Program-made: the position numbers and the translations under genes
Part shown: in pieces, positions 7,680-14,946 of the stretch
How the letters are laid out: every line of letters starts with the position of its first letter
How positions within the stretch are numbered: position 1 is the stretch's first letter
The notes under the pieces: generated by a model
Seen by the model: the letters and a program-made list of their open reading frames with translations, nothing else
Databases searched by the model: none
Told to the model about the DNA's origin: nothing
Assembly: GCA_910589655.1 (NCBI GenBank)
Contig: CAJUTJ010000052.1
Span: forward strand, 1-32,511
Length of the DNA: 32,511 nt
Direction of reading: 5' to 3'
From: an uncultured Acetatifactor sp.
GTDB lineage: Bacteria > Bacillota > Clostridia > Lachnospirales > Lachnospiraceae

Positions 7680-7778
7680 CTATCTGTTGTCCTTATCATG
7701 CCTGTCTAGCCATTTGTTGATGAGGTGGCAAACCACACCTGCTGCGACAGTCACTAGAAAAGTAATGATGATTTCCAT
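7680..7778 (-). CDS. Small hydrophobic type I toxin, Fst/Ldr-like
   Basis: A 32-residue peptide starting M-E-I-I-I-T-F-L-V-T-V-A-A-G-V-V, followed by N-K-W-L-D-R-H-D-K and a charged end. One membrane helix with a W-L-D and polar C-terminus is the plan of Fst/Ldr-type toxins, which insert in the cytoplasmic membrane. GGAGGAGGTG lies five bases before the ATG. The 5' leader (about 7779-7818) carries ACACC and GGTGT segments that could pair and hide the ribosome binding site, as reported for fst. An antitoxin RNA lies opposite at 7567. The gene is too short for usual gene callers. The peptide, site and antisense repeat are seen; the toxic role is inferred. Confidence 0.78.
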   Translation of the reverse strand: MEIIITFLVTVAAGVVCHLINKWLDRHDKDNR

Positions 7779-7824
7779 TTGAACACCTCCTCCCGTTGCC
7801 GGGTGTAGGTTGGACAACACTGGA

Positions 7825-7833
7825 ATTATAACA
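7825..7833 (-). promoter_or_regulatory. Extended -10 promoter of the toxin mRNA
   Basis: On the minus strand the sequence is TGTTATAAT, a TG-n-TATAAT extended -10 box. No good -35 box lies at the usual distance; the nearby TTGACA is too close to serve. A start near 7818 would give a 40-base leader. Confidence 0.55.
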
Positions 7834-7978
7834 TGTCAATTGATATTTTTCTATCTTTTCTTAAAACAATACAATAGGAATTGCGGTTGTTATACCTCGA
7901 TGCTCACTATTATTGTGTGAACTATTGCAAGTCAATTGCTCTGTGCAGTTGAAATTCTTATCAGGACACTTCTCTCTG

Positions 7979-9700
7979 TCAGACAGAATCCACAGAACTG
8001 ACAGCCGCTTTGCATTTCTTCCTGTTGCAGGCAATGCCGTATTTCAGCACCGTCTCGTAATCATCCTGCCTGAGTTTTTCCTCATATCCCATCTTATCAA
8101 TCTGCTCCAATGCCTGACGGCAGCCTTTTTCCAAATCCCCTCCGTCAGGATATTTGACCTCAATGACAATCCCCAGCTTCCCGTCACCGGATTCCACAAG
8201 AATGTCACTAAAGCCGTCCCCGGATTCCCTGTTGGAGTACACTGCCCAGTCTTCCCGGTGGCTTAACAGCCCCAGCAACACTCCATGATAGAAATTTTCT
8301 TTCATACCATTGCGCGCACTTGTATCCCGGATGCTTATTGTGCGTGAAAGGTATGCATTGAATCCTTCCTCCACCGCTTGGGCATTGCCTGCTGCCAGAG
8401 CAGCACAGAAGCTGTCCAGCGGGGAGGGGTCTTTGCCTGTCTCTTCCCGGAACCAATCCATGATCTGCTTCACATAAATCTGGCGTATCTCCAGATTAGG
8501 GATTTTCAGCCGGAAGACATCTCCTCTAGGTTTCTCACTGACCGTGAGGTAGCCTGTGGCATAGAGTACACTCCAAAGATTATCAATGTTGCCATATAGG
8601 TCCCGATAGGTCAGTTCCCGGTTAACAACCTTGTCAACGCTTTCTCCGGCAACCAACCTCTCCAGCTCCAGCTTTGTAGTTTGGGTTGCCTTGCCGAGGA
8701 AGCTTCTGACAATTTCATTGCCGCTGGTATTAATCCAAAAGGAGCGAGGTTCCACATCCGGTTCCGATCGCAAAAGCGCAATATAGTTAATCACATCCCA
8801 AGGACAATAAATCCCCGTATTACCAAAGAGATATCCGTTGTACCATTCCCTTATTGTTTCATATCTGTCCGGGAATCCGTAATAATCCAGCATCTCTTTC
8901 ACTTCCGAATCCGTAAAGCCGAAGCATGTGCTGAACTGCACATTTTCTATGGAAAAAACACGCAGGTTATTCAGACCGGTAAAAATGCTCTCACGTGATA
9001 CTCGCAGGCACCCTGTCAGCACCGCCAGAAAAAGATGATTATTCCCTTTTAAAACCCTGCTGAACATACGGCATATCAAAGAAACCATTTGATCATAATA
9101 TCCATAACGCTGTGCTTTATCCAAAGGCACGTCATATTCGTCAATCAGCAGGATTGCCTGTCGGCCATAATGTTTATATAAGAGTTCGGACAATATACGC
9201 AGGCTGTCTGTCACCACATCATCAGTCATATCAAATCCGGGCTGTCCCGGTTTCCCTACTTTTACCAGATTTTGATACTGCTCCTTTTCCCGGACAGAAA
9301 GCATATCACTATCTGCAAGAAACTGAAAATGCAGTGCCTCGCCGCCTACCGCTGAGCATAATGCTGACCGGGCCGTCTCATAACTATTAAACTCCACATC
9401 TTTTAAGGTAACGGAAATTACCGGAAATTTACCCATGTATTTTTCACAAAGTTCTTTTTCCCGGACAATCTCCAGTCCCTCAAATAATTCCGGATCACAG
9501 CCATATTCAAAGAAATCTTTCAGCATATTCATGTTCAGGGACTTGCCAAAGCGCCGGGGACGTGTAAAGAGATTGACTTCGCTTCGGTTTTCTAATAATT
9601 CGCGAATCAGTCCTGTTTTATCCACATAATAGAAATTCTCACTGCGGATCTTCTTGAAATTTTCAATTCCGATAGGCAGCAGTTTTTTTGCTTCTTCCAT
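7979..9700 (-). CDS. AAA-ATPase-like / PD-(D/E)XK nuclease-superfamily protein
   Basis: A protein of 573 residues. The N-terminus (L-L-P-I-G-I-E-N-F-K-K-I, then Y-Y-V-D-K-T) and the P-loop-like T-R-P-R-R-F-G-K-S-L (about 46-55) are signatures of the AAA-ATPase-like family (PF09820). The C-terminus has the PD-(D/E)XK-type core of PF08011: F-S-D-I-L with Asp at about 499, then V-I-E-V-K with Glu at about 514 and Lys at about 516. The family is widespread and often multicopy in Clostridia and Bacteroidetes; its role is unknown. ATG 9700 is chosen because GGGAGG lies seven bases before it; the frame extends to 9736 without a better signal. A decayed relative lies at 7334-7444. It runs against all surrounding polysaccharide genes. 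Confidence 0.88.
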   Translation of the reverse strand: MEEAKKLLPIGIENFKKIRSENFYYVDKTGLIRELLENRSEVNLFTRPRRFGKSLNMNMLKDFFEYGCDPELFEGLEIVREKELCEKYMGKFPVISVTLKDVEFNSYETARSALCSAVGGEALHFQFLADSDMLSVREKEQYQNLVKVGKPGQPGFDMTDDVVTDSLRILSELLYKHYGRQAILLIDEYDVPLDKAQRYGYYDQMVSLICRMFSRVLKGNNHLFLAVLTGCLRVSRESIFTGLNNLRVFSIENVQFSTCFGFTDSEVKEMLDYYGFPDRYETIREWYNGYLFGNTGIYCPWDVINYIALLRSEPDVEPRSFWINTSGNEIVRSFLGKATQTTKLELERLVAGESVDKVVNRELTYRDLYGNIDNLWSVLYATGYLTVSEKPRGDVFRLKIPNLEIRQIYVKQIMDWFREETGKDPSPLDSFCAALAAGNAQAVEEGFNAYLSRTISIRDTSARNGMKENFYHGVLLGLLSHREDWAVYSNRESGDGFSDILVESGDGKLGIVIEVKYPDGGDLEKGCRQALEQIDKMGYEEKLRQDDYETVLKYGIACNRKKCKAAVSSVDSV

Positions 9701-9774
9701 AATTGAACCTCCCTTTTTGCCATCCCCGCAATGCATTGCCTAATGTGCGATTACGCATTCTCAAAACAGCATTT

Positions 9775-9850
9775 CTTCTATATATAATATCTCCTTGCAC
9801 GAACAATTCAATGATACCCTATATTCATCTAAATGGCAATATTATAAAAG
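9775..9850 (-). repeat. AAA-ATPase-like gene upstream block, copy 2, with putative promoter
   Basis: This is the copy belonging to the intact gene. On the minus strand a possible promoter is TTGAAT (9806-9811), a 16-base spacer and TATTAT (9784-9789). The distal block, read on the plus strand, is TTCAATGATACCCTATATTC, then a spacer and AAATGGCAATATTATAAAAG (to 9850). It resembles blocks at 7478 and 12314. Bases 9851-10107 hold no gene or repeat I recognise; they are AT-rich. Confidence 0.55.
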
Positions 9851-10145
9851 TATCTCTTTTCTCGTCGTTAAATAAAAAGTAAATTCCACCTTTGGCTGAA
9901 TTTAATCTTACACTCCTTACCGGTTTAGTGTATCCTATATATGCCTCAATCAGCAGTAGAAATGAGGTACGATGCTATTCAGCAGGAAATTATTCAATAT
10001 TTTTTAATTATATACACAAACAATCTTAATATATGAATATCAAATACCGAAATATATAATACCTTTGTGGAAAAGATTCATGTATTGTTTATACTGCCAC
10101 TGGCGGCATGTTTGAAAATTTGAAGAAAAGGCTCTTTCATATAAT

Positions 10146-10191
10146 AGAATCCGAAATCAGGATTCTACTGTCAATAATATTGATAGGAATG
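10146..10191 (+). repeat. Relative of the two-hairpin leader (first half only)
   Basis: A perfect hairpin AGAATCC (10146-10152) / GGATTCT (10160-10166) is followed by the palindrome TCAATAATATTGA (10171-10183). The stretch aligns with 13596-13640 at all but about eight of 46 positions, and several differences in the hairpin arms are compensated. The second, GC-rich hairpin of the family is missing; the element at 10195 begins where it should be. Confidence 0.55.
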
Positions 10192-10194
10192 CAT

Positions 10195-10353
10195 ACTAAA
10201 GTACGTAACAGTTCAGACAGAGCACTGAACCGTTATGAGAATGCACACAAAACGCGGAAAGAATGCGTTTTGGCGCTTGCATGTCTCGCAAAATCGCTTA
10301 GAGACGCGATTTTGACTTCGCGGGAGGGGCTGGCTGAACTGTTACTAAAGTAC
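10195..10353 (+). repeat. Hairpin-rich MITE-like element with terminal inverted and direct repeats
   Basis: Outer arms GTAACAGTTCAG (10205-10216) and CTGAACTGTTAC (10334-10345) are perfect inverted repeats. ACTAAAGTAC occurs as a direct repeat at 10195-10204 and 10344-10353. Inside are two perfect hairpins, CAAAACGC / GCGTTTTG (10248-10272) and CAAAATCGC / GCGATTTTG (10289-10314). The left outer arm can also pair locally with CTGAACCGTTA (10225-10235), so two folds compete. It ends 16 bases before the ATG of the next gene. It may be a small non-autonomous element or a structured mRNA leader. Confidence 0.6.
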
Positions 10354-10369
10354 ACTCGGAGGTATAGAA

Positions 10370-12184
10370 ATGGAATGGCTTCATTATTTTATATTATCTG
10401 AATATTCACTTATAATTTCTATTATAGGTGCTGTTTTGGGTATTCTGGTATCTATCGCGGGAATGGCTTTGAAACGCGAGCCTGCAATCAAAGCCGGTAT
10501 CGGTATGCTTATCCTTTTCATTGTATTTTGCGTTGGGATTATGGCATACAAATATAAATATATGCCGCTGGATACAGGAGGAATCTCTTCTTCTCAGACA
10601 ACTCTGCCAGACAATCAGGGGATTTCCCAGCCTGTGGAAACCCCTTCAGGCAGCCAGTCCACACCACAGCCTGCGGCAACCCCTTCAGGCAGCCAGTCCA
10701 CACCGCAGCCTGCGGCAACCCCTTCAGGCAGCCAGTCCACACCGCAGCCTGCGGCAACCCCTTCAGGCAGCCAGTCCACACCGCAGCCTGCGGCAACCCC
10801 CTCAGGCAGCCAGTCCACACCTCGCCCTAATACAGAAAGCAGTTCCACACCAACTCCGGCACCGACTGCAACACCTGACCCGGGAAATATGTTAAATGTG
10901 GAACCTATTACCGCATCCTTTTATGGGGCAGCTGCTATTATACCTTCGGATTACTCTGTTCCGGATATTGAAATCATAACAATTCCCGGAAACATGTATA
11001 CCGAAAAGCAAAGTGATGATTATGCTTTTATTCCTGAGATCAATGGAACCTACCGGTTTGAATTTTCCGGTGTACCCAGCGCAACATATTTGGATCTGCG
11101 TGTGCTGAATTCAGGAGAAGAACTACTAAGTTCTGCCATAAATTTAGACAATGAGGACGGAGTTACTGCAACACTCAACGCACAAAATAACTATATTATA
11201 CGAGTATCCCAACACAAAAATTTGGGTTCCTATACTTTGAATATCGGATCTCAAAAACCGGTTATAGATATATCACAGTTAACAGAAGTAAATGACAGTA
11301 TTCAATATACTGATCAAGAGAATAATTATCTTTTTTCAGCGCAAAGGGACGGATTGTATAATTTTGAATTTTCCGATGTACCAGACGGAACAGATCTAGC
11401 TCTGTACGTGTACAATTCCGGTTGGGAGTTGATAAAATCAGCTATCCGGCTGGATAATGGAGACGGATTGCCCGTTTCACTTGTTGCCGGAAATAATTAT
11501 TATATACAAGTTCGGCAGGATCGCAGCATTGGCACATATAAATTAAATGTTGGACAGAAAAAGGAAATCATAGATGTTTCTCCATATACCGCTGTATCAG
11601 ACATTATACAGTATACCAACCAAGAAAACGATTACCTATTCACAGCACAAAAAGATGGCTTACATCGGTTTGAATTCTCTGATGTACCGGATGGAACGGA
11701 TCTGTCTTTATATATATATAATTCTGGCTGGGAGCTGGTACAATCAGCTATAAACTTTGATAATAGTGATGGACTCTCGGTTTCACTCTCCGCAGGAACA
11801 TCCTATTACATACGTGTAAAACAATATGAAGGCACAGGTAATTACGTTCTGAATATAGGACAGAAAAAAGAAATTGTTAATGTTTCAAATTATACAGATA
11901 TAGCAGACAGCGTACAATATACCCATCAGGAAAACGATTATTCCTTTGATGTCTCTTCTGACGGGACTTATCGGTTAGCATTTTCCGATGTGCCGGATGG
12001 GACGGATTTGTCTATGTATGTATATAATTCCGGTCAGGAACTTATCAATTCATCCATAAATTTAGATAGTGGAGACGGCATGTCCGTTTCCCTTACTGCA
12101 GGCAAGACCTATTATATCCGCGTAAAACAATATAAAGGCTATGGTACATATAGATTGCATATCCAGAGACAGGAAAACAATTAG
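10370..12184 (+). CDS. Membrane-anchored surface protein with Pro/Ser/Thr spacer and four beta-rich repeats
   Basis: A protein of 604 residues. Two membrane segments (about 11-33 and 42-62) are followed by a spacer with five copies of a 13-residue T-P-S-G-S-Q-S-T-P unit. After that come four repeats of about 95 residues from about residue 215 to the end, each with (E/N)-x-Y-x-F, G-x-Y-x-(F/L)-x-F-S-(D/G)-V-P, Y-N-S-G-x-E-L and Y-Y-I-x-V-x-Q marks. They resemble pre-peptidase C-terminal (PPC-like) beta-sandwich domains; this is a resemblance, not a firm match. No enzyme motif is visible. It probably sits on the cell surface as an adhesin or wall-interacting protein. GGAGG lies seven bases before ATG 10370. 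It stands alone between a hairpin element and a terminator. Confidence 0.8.
   Translation: MEWLHYFILSEYSLIISIIGAVLGILVSIAGMALKREPAIKAGIGMLILFIVFCVGIMAYKYKYMPLDTGGISSSQTTLPDNQGISQPVETPSGSQSTPQPAATPSGSQSTPQPAATPSGSQSTPQPAATPSGSQSTPQPAATPSGSQSTPRPNTESSSTPTPAPTATPDPGNMLNVEPITASFYGAAAIIPSDYSVPDIEIITIPGNMYTEKQSDDYAFIPEINGTYRFEFSGVPSATYLDLRVLNSGEELLSSAINLDNEDGVTATLNAQNNYIIRVSQHKNLGSYTLNIGSQKPVIDISQLTEVNDSIQYTDQENNYLFSAQRDGLYNFEFSDVPDGTDLALYVYNSGWELIKSAIRLDNGDGLPVSLVAGNNYYIQVRQDRSIGTYKLNVGQKKEIIDVSPYTAVSDIIQYTNQENDYLFTAQKDGLHRFEFSDVPDGTDLSLYIYNSGWELVQSAINFDNSDGLSVSLSAGTSYYIRVKQYEGTGNYVLNIGQKKEIVNVSNYTDIADSVQYTHQENDYSFDVSSDGTYRLAFSDVPDGTDLSMYVYNSGQELINSSINLDSGDGMSVSLTAGKTYYIRVKQYKGYGTYRLHIQRQENN
10640..10829 (+). 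repeat. 39-bp in-frame tandem repeat (five copies)
   Basis: Units start at 10640, 10679, 10718, 10757 and 10796; each begins ACCCCTTCAGGCAGCCAGTC and ends with CCGCAGCCTGCGGCA-like bases. The inner copies are almost identical and the last is diverged at its end. The unit encodes 13 residues, so copy-number change would lengthen or shorten the Pro/Ser/Thr spacer without a frameshift. Confidence 0.95.
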
Positions 12185-12237
12185 GTTCATTTTATCATAC
12201 CCTTATGTATGTGCCGGATAAAAATTCATGTTCAAGT

Positions 12238-12265
12238 AAAGGCGTATGGCTCATACGCCTTTTTA
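12238..12265 (+). terminator. Rho-independent terminator after the surface-protein gene
   Basis: A perfect stem, AAGGCGTATG / CATACGCCTT, with a three-base loop and a T-run, 54 bases after the stop codon. It separates the surface-protein gene from the next operon. Confidence 0.93.
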
Positions 12266-12313
12266 GTGTTCTTACAAATCTGTTATCTGCCGTTCCATGT
12301 CTTTGATTTAGCA

Positions 12314-12358
12314 TTTTAACGATATCTTATATTCCTTGAAATGGCACTATTTTAAGAG
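12314..12358. repeat. AAA-ATPase-like gene upstream block, copy 3 (orphan)
   Basis: TTTTAACGATATCTTATATT, then CCTTGAAATGGCACTATTTT and AAGAG. It matches the distal part of the blocks at 7478 and 9807, but neither a promoter-like part nor any coding remnant lies next to it. The rest of 12266-12440 holds nothing else I recognise. Confidence 0.55.
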
Positions 12359-12440
12359 GCTGACAGACCGGAGCGTGTTTGAAAAAATATTCTCCGGACT
12401 TACAGCCCCTGTGAAAAGCATTTTTAAACGCGCTCTAATA

Positions 12441-12497
12441 TTGACGGATAACTGCATATTATCCTATGTTAACGGATAATTGCAGATTATCCGTCAA
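12441..12497 (+). promoter_or_regulatory. Promoter overlaid by two identical operator-like dyads
   Basis: A -35 box TTGACG (12441-12446), an 18-base spacer and a -10 box TATGTT (12465-12470) give a fair sigma-A promoter for the polymer operon. The dyad GGATAA-n7-TTATCC occurs twice: at 12446-12464, filling the spacer, and at 12474-12492, over the expected start site. The two dyads are also near-direct repeats, with centres 28 bases apart, and together the block ends in TTGACGGATAA / TTATCCGTCAA. This is the geometry of a repressor-controlled promoter. The regulator is not in the window. Confidence 0.62.
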
Positions 12498-12526
12498 ATT
12501 TGTAAGGGTGTAAAGGTCTGATACAA

Positions 12527-13597
12527 GTGAAAGGAAAAAAGCTTCTATATATAATGGGCATTGACTGGCAGTGGATCTTTCAGCGCCCCCAAATATTAGC
12601 AAAATATTTGTCCGCCGATTATGATATCACGGTAGTCTTCCCCAGAAGCATTCTAAAGAAGCGATCTCCGGTATCTGCCTGCCCGCCTTTCCGCATCTTG
12701 TGGACACTCCCCTATCAGGAAAAAAATGCGTTCATCGGAAAGATTTCGGCAAGGCTCAACCAAAATGTATTTAAAGACATTTATTCCTATGATTATGTAT
12801 ATATCAATTATCCTCTATACGGCAGATATATTCCGGAGGACTACGGTGGAAAAGTGATCTATGACTGTATGGACAACCACGAAAGTCTTTACCCCGATCA
12901 AAAGCGGGTATACAAAATTTTGGTTCAGGAACAACGGCTGGTAAAAAGAAGTAATCTCCTATTAGTATCGGCTCAGGCTCTCGCCGAAAAAATGAATAAA
13001 ATTGCAGGCTGCGAAAAAAGCATTCTCCTGCGGAACGGTACAGTTCCAAATCGGGTTTATCCGTTGAAAAAACCGGAAAAACGGCAGCTATATTCTATCG
13101 CCTATATCGGAACGATAGCGTCATGGTTTGACTATCCGTCCATTCTGGAAAGCCTGAAGCATTGCCCGCAAGTGGAATATCATCTAATCGGGCCGACTAA
13201 TGAAAAAGCTGACTGTCCGGGCATTATATACGAAGGCTCGGTCAGCCATGAGCATCTGGGCAGTCTGGCTGAAAAATATGACTGTCTGATTATGCCTTTT
13301 GTGGTCAATGACATTGTACGTTTTGTAGATCCGGTGAAGCTATATGAATATATAGCTTTCGGGAAATGCATCGTCAGTATTTATTATCCTGAAATAGAAA
13401 GATTTCGTGATTTCGTATTTTTTTACCGCACTCCCGAGGAATACCGAAAGCTGTTGGACAAATTAACGGAAAGCGGATTTCCTCCAAAATATACAGATGT
13501 ACAGAGAGAAAATTTTTTAAAGGAAAATACATGGAATATGCGGTACAACATACTGAAAAAAGAACTGGAGACTTTGGAAGAAACCTTTACACAATAA
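12527..13597 (+). CDS. GT-B glycosyltransferase, GT4-like
   Basis: A protein of 356 residues. The N-terminus K-L-L-Y-I-M-G-I-D-W followed by I-F-Q-R-P-Q-I-L-A (about 17-25) matches a group of GT-B enzymes that open with W-x-x-x-x-Q-R-P-(Q/H). The C-terminal half has Y-I-G-T-I-A-S-W-F-D-Y near 193 and the donor-site region V-D-P-V-K-L-Y-E-Y-I-A-F-G-K near 267-280. GT-B enzymes of this kind transfer a sugar from a nucleotide donor at the cytoplasmic face. GTG 12527 is the start because it is needed for the first beta strand, and AAAGG lies ten bases upstream. It is the first gene after the dyad-covered promoter. Donor and acceptor are unknown. Confidence 0.82.
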   Translation: MKGKKLLYIMGIDWQWIFQRPQILAKYLSADYDITVVFPRSILKKRSPVSACPPFRILWTLPYQEKNAFIGKISARLNQNVFKDIYSYDYVYINYPLYGRYIPEDYGGKVIYDCMDNHESLYPDQKRVYKILVQEQRLVKRSNLLLVSAQALAEKMNKIAGCEKSILLRNGTVPNRVYPLKKPEKRQLYSIAYIGTIASWFDYPSILESLKHCPQVEYHLIGPTNEKADCPGIIYEGSVSHEHLGSLAEKYDCLIMPFVVNDIVRFVDPVKLYEYIAFGKCIVSIYYPEIERFRDFVFFYRTPEEYRKLLDKLTESGFPPKYTDVQRENFLKENTWNMRYNILKKELETLEETFTQ

Positions 13598-13660
13598 AAT
13601 CCAAAACAGAATTTTATTGTCAATAATTTTGATTGGCATGTGTGCGCACAGATGGGAGCA
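13596..13660 (+). promoter_or_regulatory. Two-hairpin leader, copy E (degenerate, tandem with copy B)
   Basis: Begins at the stop codon of the preceding gene. First hairpin AAAATCC (13596-13602) / GAATTTT (13609-13615), then TCAATAATTTTGA (13620-13632), then the perfect palindrome TGTGCGCACA (13641-13650) and GATGGGAG. This is the same order as in copies B and C. The downstream site would open only a very short frame at the start of copy B. Confidence 0.55.
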
Positions 13661-13662
13661 AT

Positions 13663-13728
13663 GTTGAATAAAATGCGGATTCAACTATTGATTTGAGTGC
13701 GCGCCGCAGCGCGCAGAAGGGTATAAAG
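13663..13728 (+). promoter_or_regulatory. Two-hairpin leader, copy B (before the 2-epimerase gene)
   Basis: Hairpin 1 is GTTGAAT (13663-13669) / ATTCAAC (13679-13685). ATTGATTTGAG follows. Hairpin 2 is TGCGCGC (13698-13704), loop CGCA, GCGCGCA (13709-13715). Then comes the ribosome binding site AGAAGGG ahead of ATG 13729. A seven-codon frame, M-R-I-Q-L-L-I, runs through the loop and right arm of hairpin 1; the same peptide is encoded in copy C. Confidence 0.72.
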
Positions 13729-14847
13729 ATGAAAATCAAGGTAATGAGTATATTCGGAACCAGACCGGAGGCCATTAAGATGTGTCCGCTGGTAAAAGAA
13801 CTGGAAAGCCATGAAAAAATAGAAAGCATCGTATGTCTGACGGGACAGCATCGTGAAATGCTTCGTCAGGTCATCGATATCTTCGGTATTCATGTAAAAT
13901 ATAATCTGGACATCATGCAGCCCAGACAAACCCTCACCACGATTACCACCTCCATATTGGAAAAACTGGAACCGATATTACAGGAAGAACATCCTGACAT
14001 TGTTCTGGTACATGGGGACACATCTACCTCTTTTGCGGCAGCGCTTGCAAGCTTTTACCAGCAGATACCTGTAGGACATGTGGAAGCAGGGCTGCGTACC
14101 TATGATAAGTACTCTCCTTTTCCGGAAGAACTGAACCGCAGCCTTACGGGAAGAATTGCCGAACTTCATTTCGCCCCCACGGAACAAAACAGACAGAATT
14201 TAGAGAAAGAAAATATAAGGGAAAATGTCTATGTCACCGGCAACACGGTCATTGACGCCTTTCGTACCACGGTACGATCCGGATATCGGTATAAAAATGA
14301 AGTTGTCAGGGATCTGGAGCTTTCAGGGAAACGCTGTGTCCTGATGACCGCGCACCGCCGGGAAAATCTGGGCAAGCCTCTGGAAAACATATGCCGTGCC
14401 GTAAAAAGGCTTGTGGAAGAATTTCAGGATATAGAAGTAATCTATCCGGTTCATATGAATCCTGCAGTCCGTGACACTGCCGTTAATATCTTAGGAGATT
14501 TGAATCGTGTCCATTTGATCCATCCACTGGACGTAGAGGATATGCATAATCTTATGGCAAGGAGTTATCTGGTGATGACCGATTCCGGCGGCCTTCAAGA
14601 GGAAGCGCCTTCCTGTGGAGTGCCCGTAGTTGTTCTGCGGACGGAAACGGAGCGTCCCGAAGCCGTAGATTCCGGAACGGTAATGGTAGCCGGTGTGGAA
14701 GAAGATGCCGTATATCTGGCGGTAAAGACGTTATTGACCGATTCAGAGAAATACAACAAAATGGCAAAAGCAGTGAATCCGTATGGGGACGGACATGCCA
14801 GCGAAAGAATTGTCCGGATAATTTTAAATCGCTGCTCCCCTGATTAA
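13729..14847 (+). CDS. wecB: UDP-N-acetylglucosamine 2-epimerase (non-hydrolysing)
   Basis: A protein of 372 residues, the usual length for this family. It starts K-V-M-S-I-F-G-T-R-P-E-A-I-K-M-C-P-L and carries T-G-Q-H-R-E-M-L, V-H-G-D-T-S-T-S, G-H-V-E-A-G-L-R-T, P-E-E-L-N-R, T-A-H-R-R-E-N and D-S-G-G-L-Q-E-E-A-P, which cover the active site. It converts UDP-GlcNAc to UDP-ManNAc in the cytoplasm. With the pyruvyltransferase at 24011 this allows a pyruvylated-ManNAc polymer, as in S-layer-binding cell-wall polymers; that link is inference. ATG 13729 is fixed by the AGAAGGG site; the TTG at 13693 lies in the leader hairpin. The family is also named mnaA in Gram-positives. Confidence 0.95.
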   Translation: MKIKVMSIFGTRPEAIKMCPLVKELESHEKIESIVCLTGQHREMLRQVIDIFGIHVKYNLDIMQPRQTLTTITTSILEKLEPILQEEHPDIVLVHGDTSTSFAAALASFYQQIPVGHVEAGLRTYDKYSPFPEELNRSLTGRIAELHFAPTEQNRQNLEKENIRENVYVTGNTVIDAFRTTVRSGYRYKNEVVRDLELSGKRCVLMTAHRRENLGKPLENICRAVKRLVEEFQDIEVIYPVHMNPAVRDTAVNILGDLNRVHLIHPLDVEDMHNLMARSYLVMTDSGGLQEEAPSCGVPVVVLRTETERPEAVDSGTVMVAGVEEDAVYLAVKTLLTDSEKYNKMAKAVNPYGDGHASERIVRIILNRCSPD

Positions 14848-14946
14848 CAAAAGTATTCACATATGAATTGTACGCCTTTTAATCTTGATTAATATGTGCA
14901 AAAAGTATGTAACACCATCTTACTGAAGTGCACATGGAGTATAGCT

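Noticed and set aside
7525..7782. An 85-codon plus-strand frame over the toxin-antitoxin locus
   Set aside because: It starts inside the antitoxin promoter and runs through the terminator hairpin and opposite the toxin; the small-RNA reading explains the region better.
10108..10401. Open frame of 97 codons upstream of the surface-protein gene
   Set aside because: It runs through the half leader and the hairpin element, has no ribosome binding site of note, and its peptide merely translates the repeats.
14848..14946. CACATAT / ATATGTG inverted repeat before the permease gene as a terminator
   Set aside because: The arms are short and AT-rich with a long loop and no T-run; it is probably chance in AT-rich DNA.
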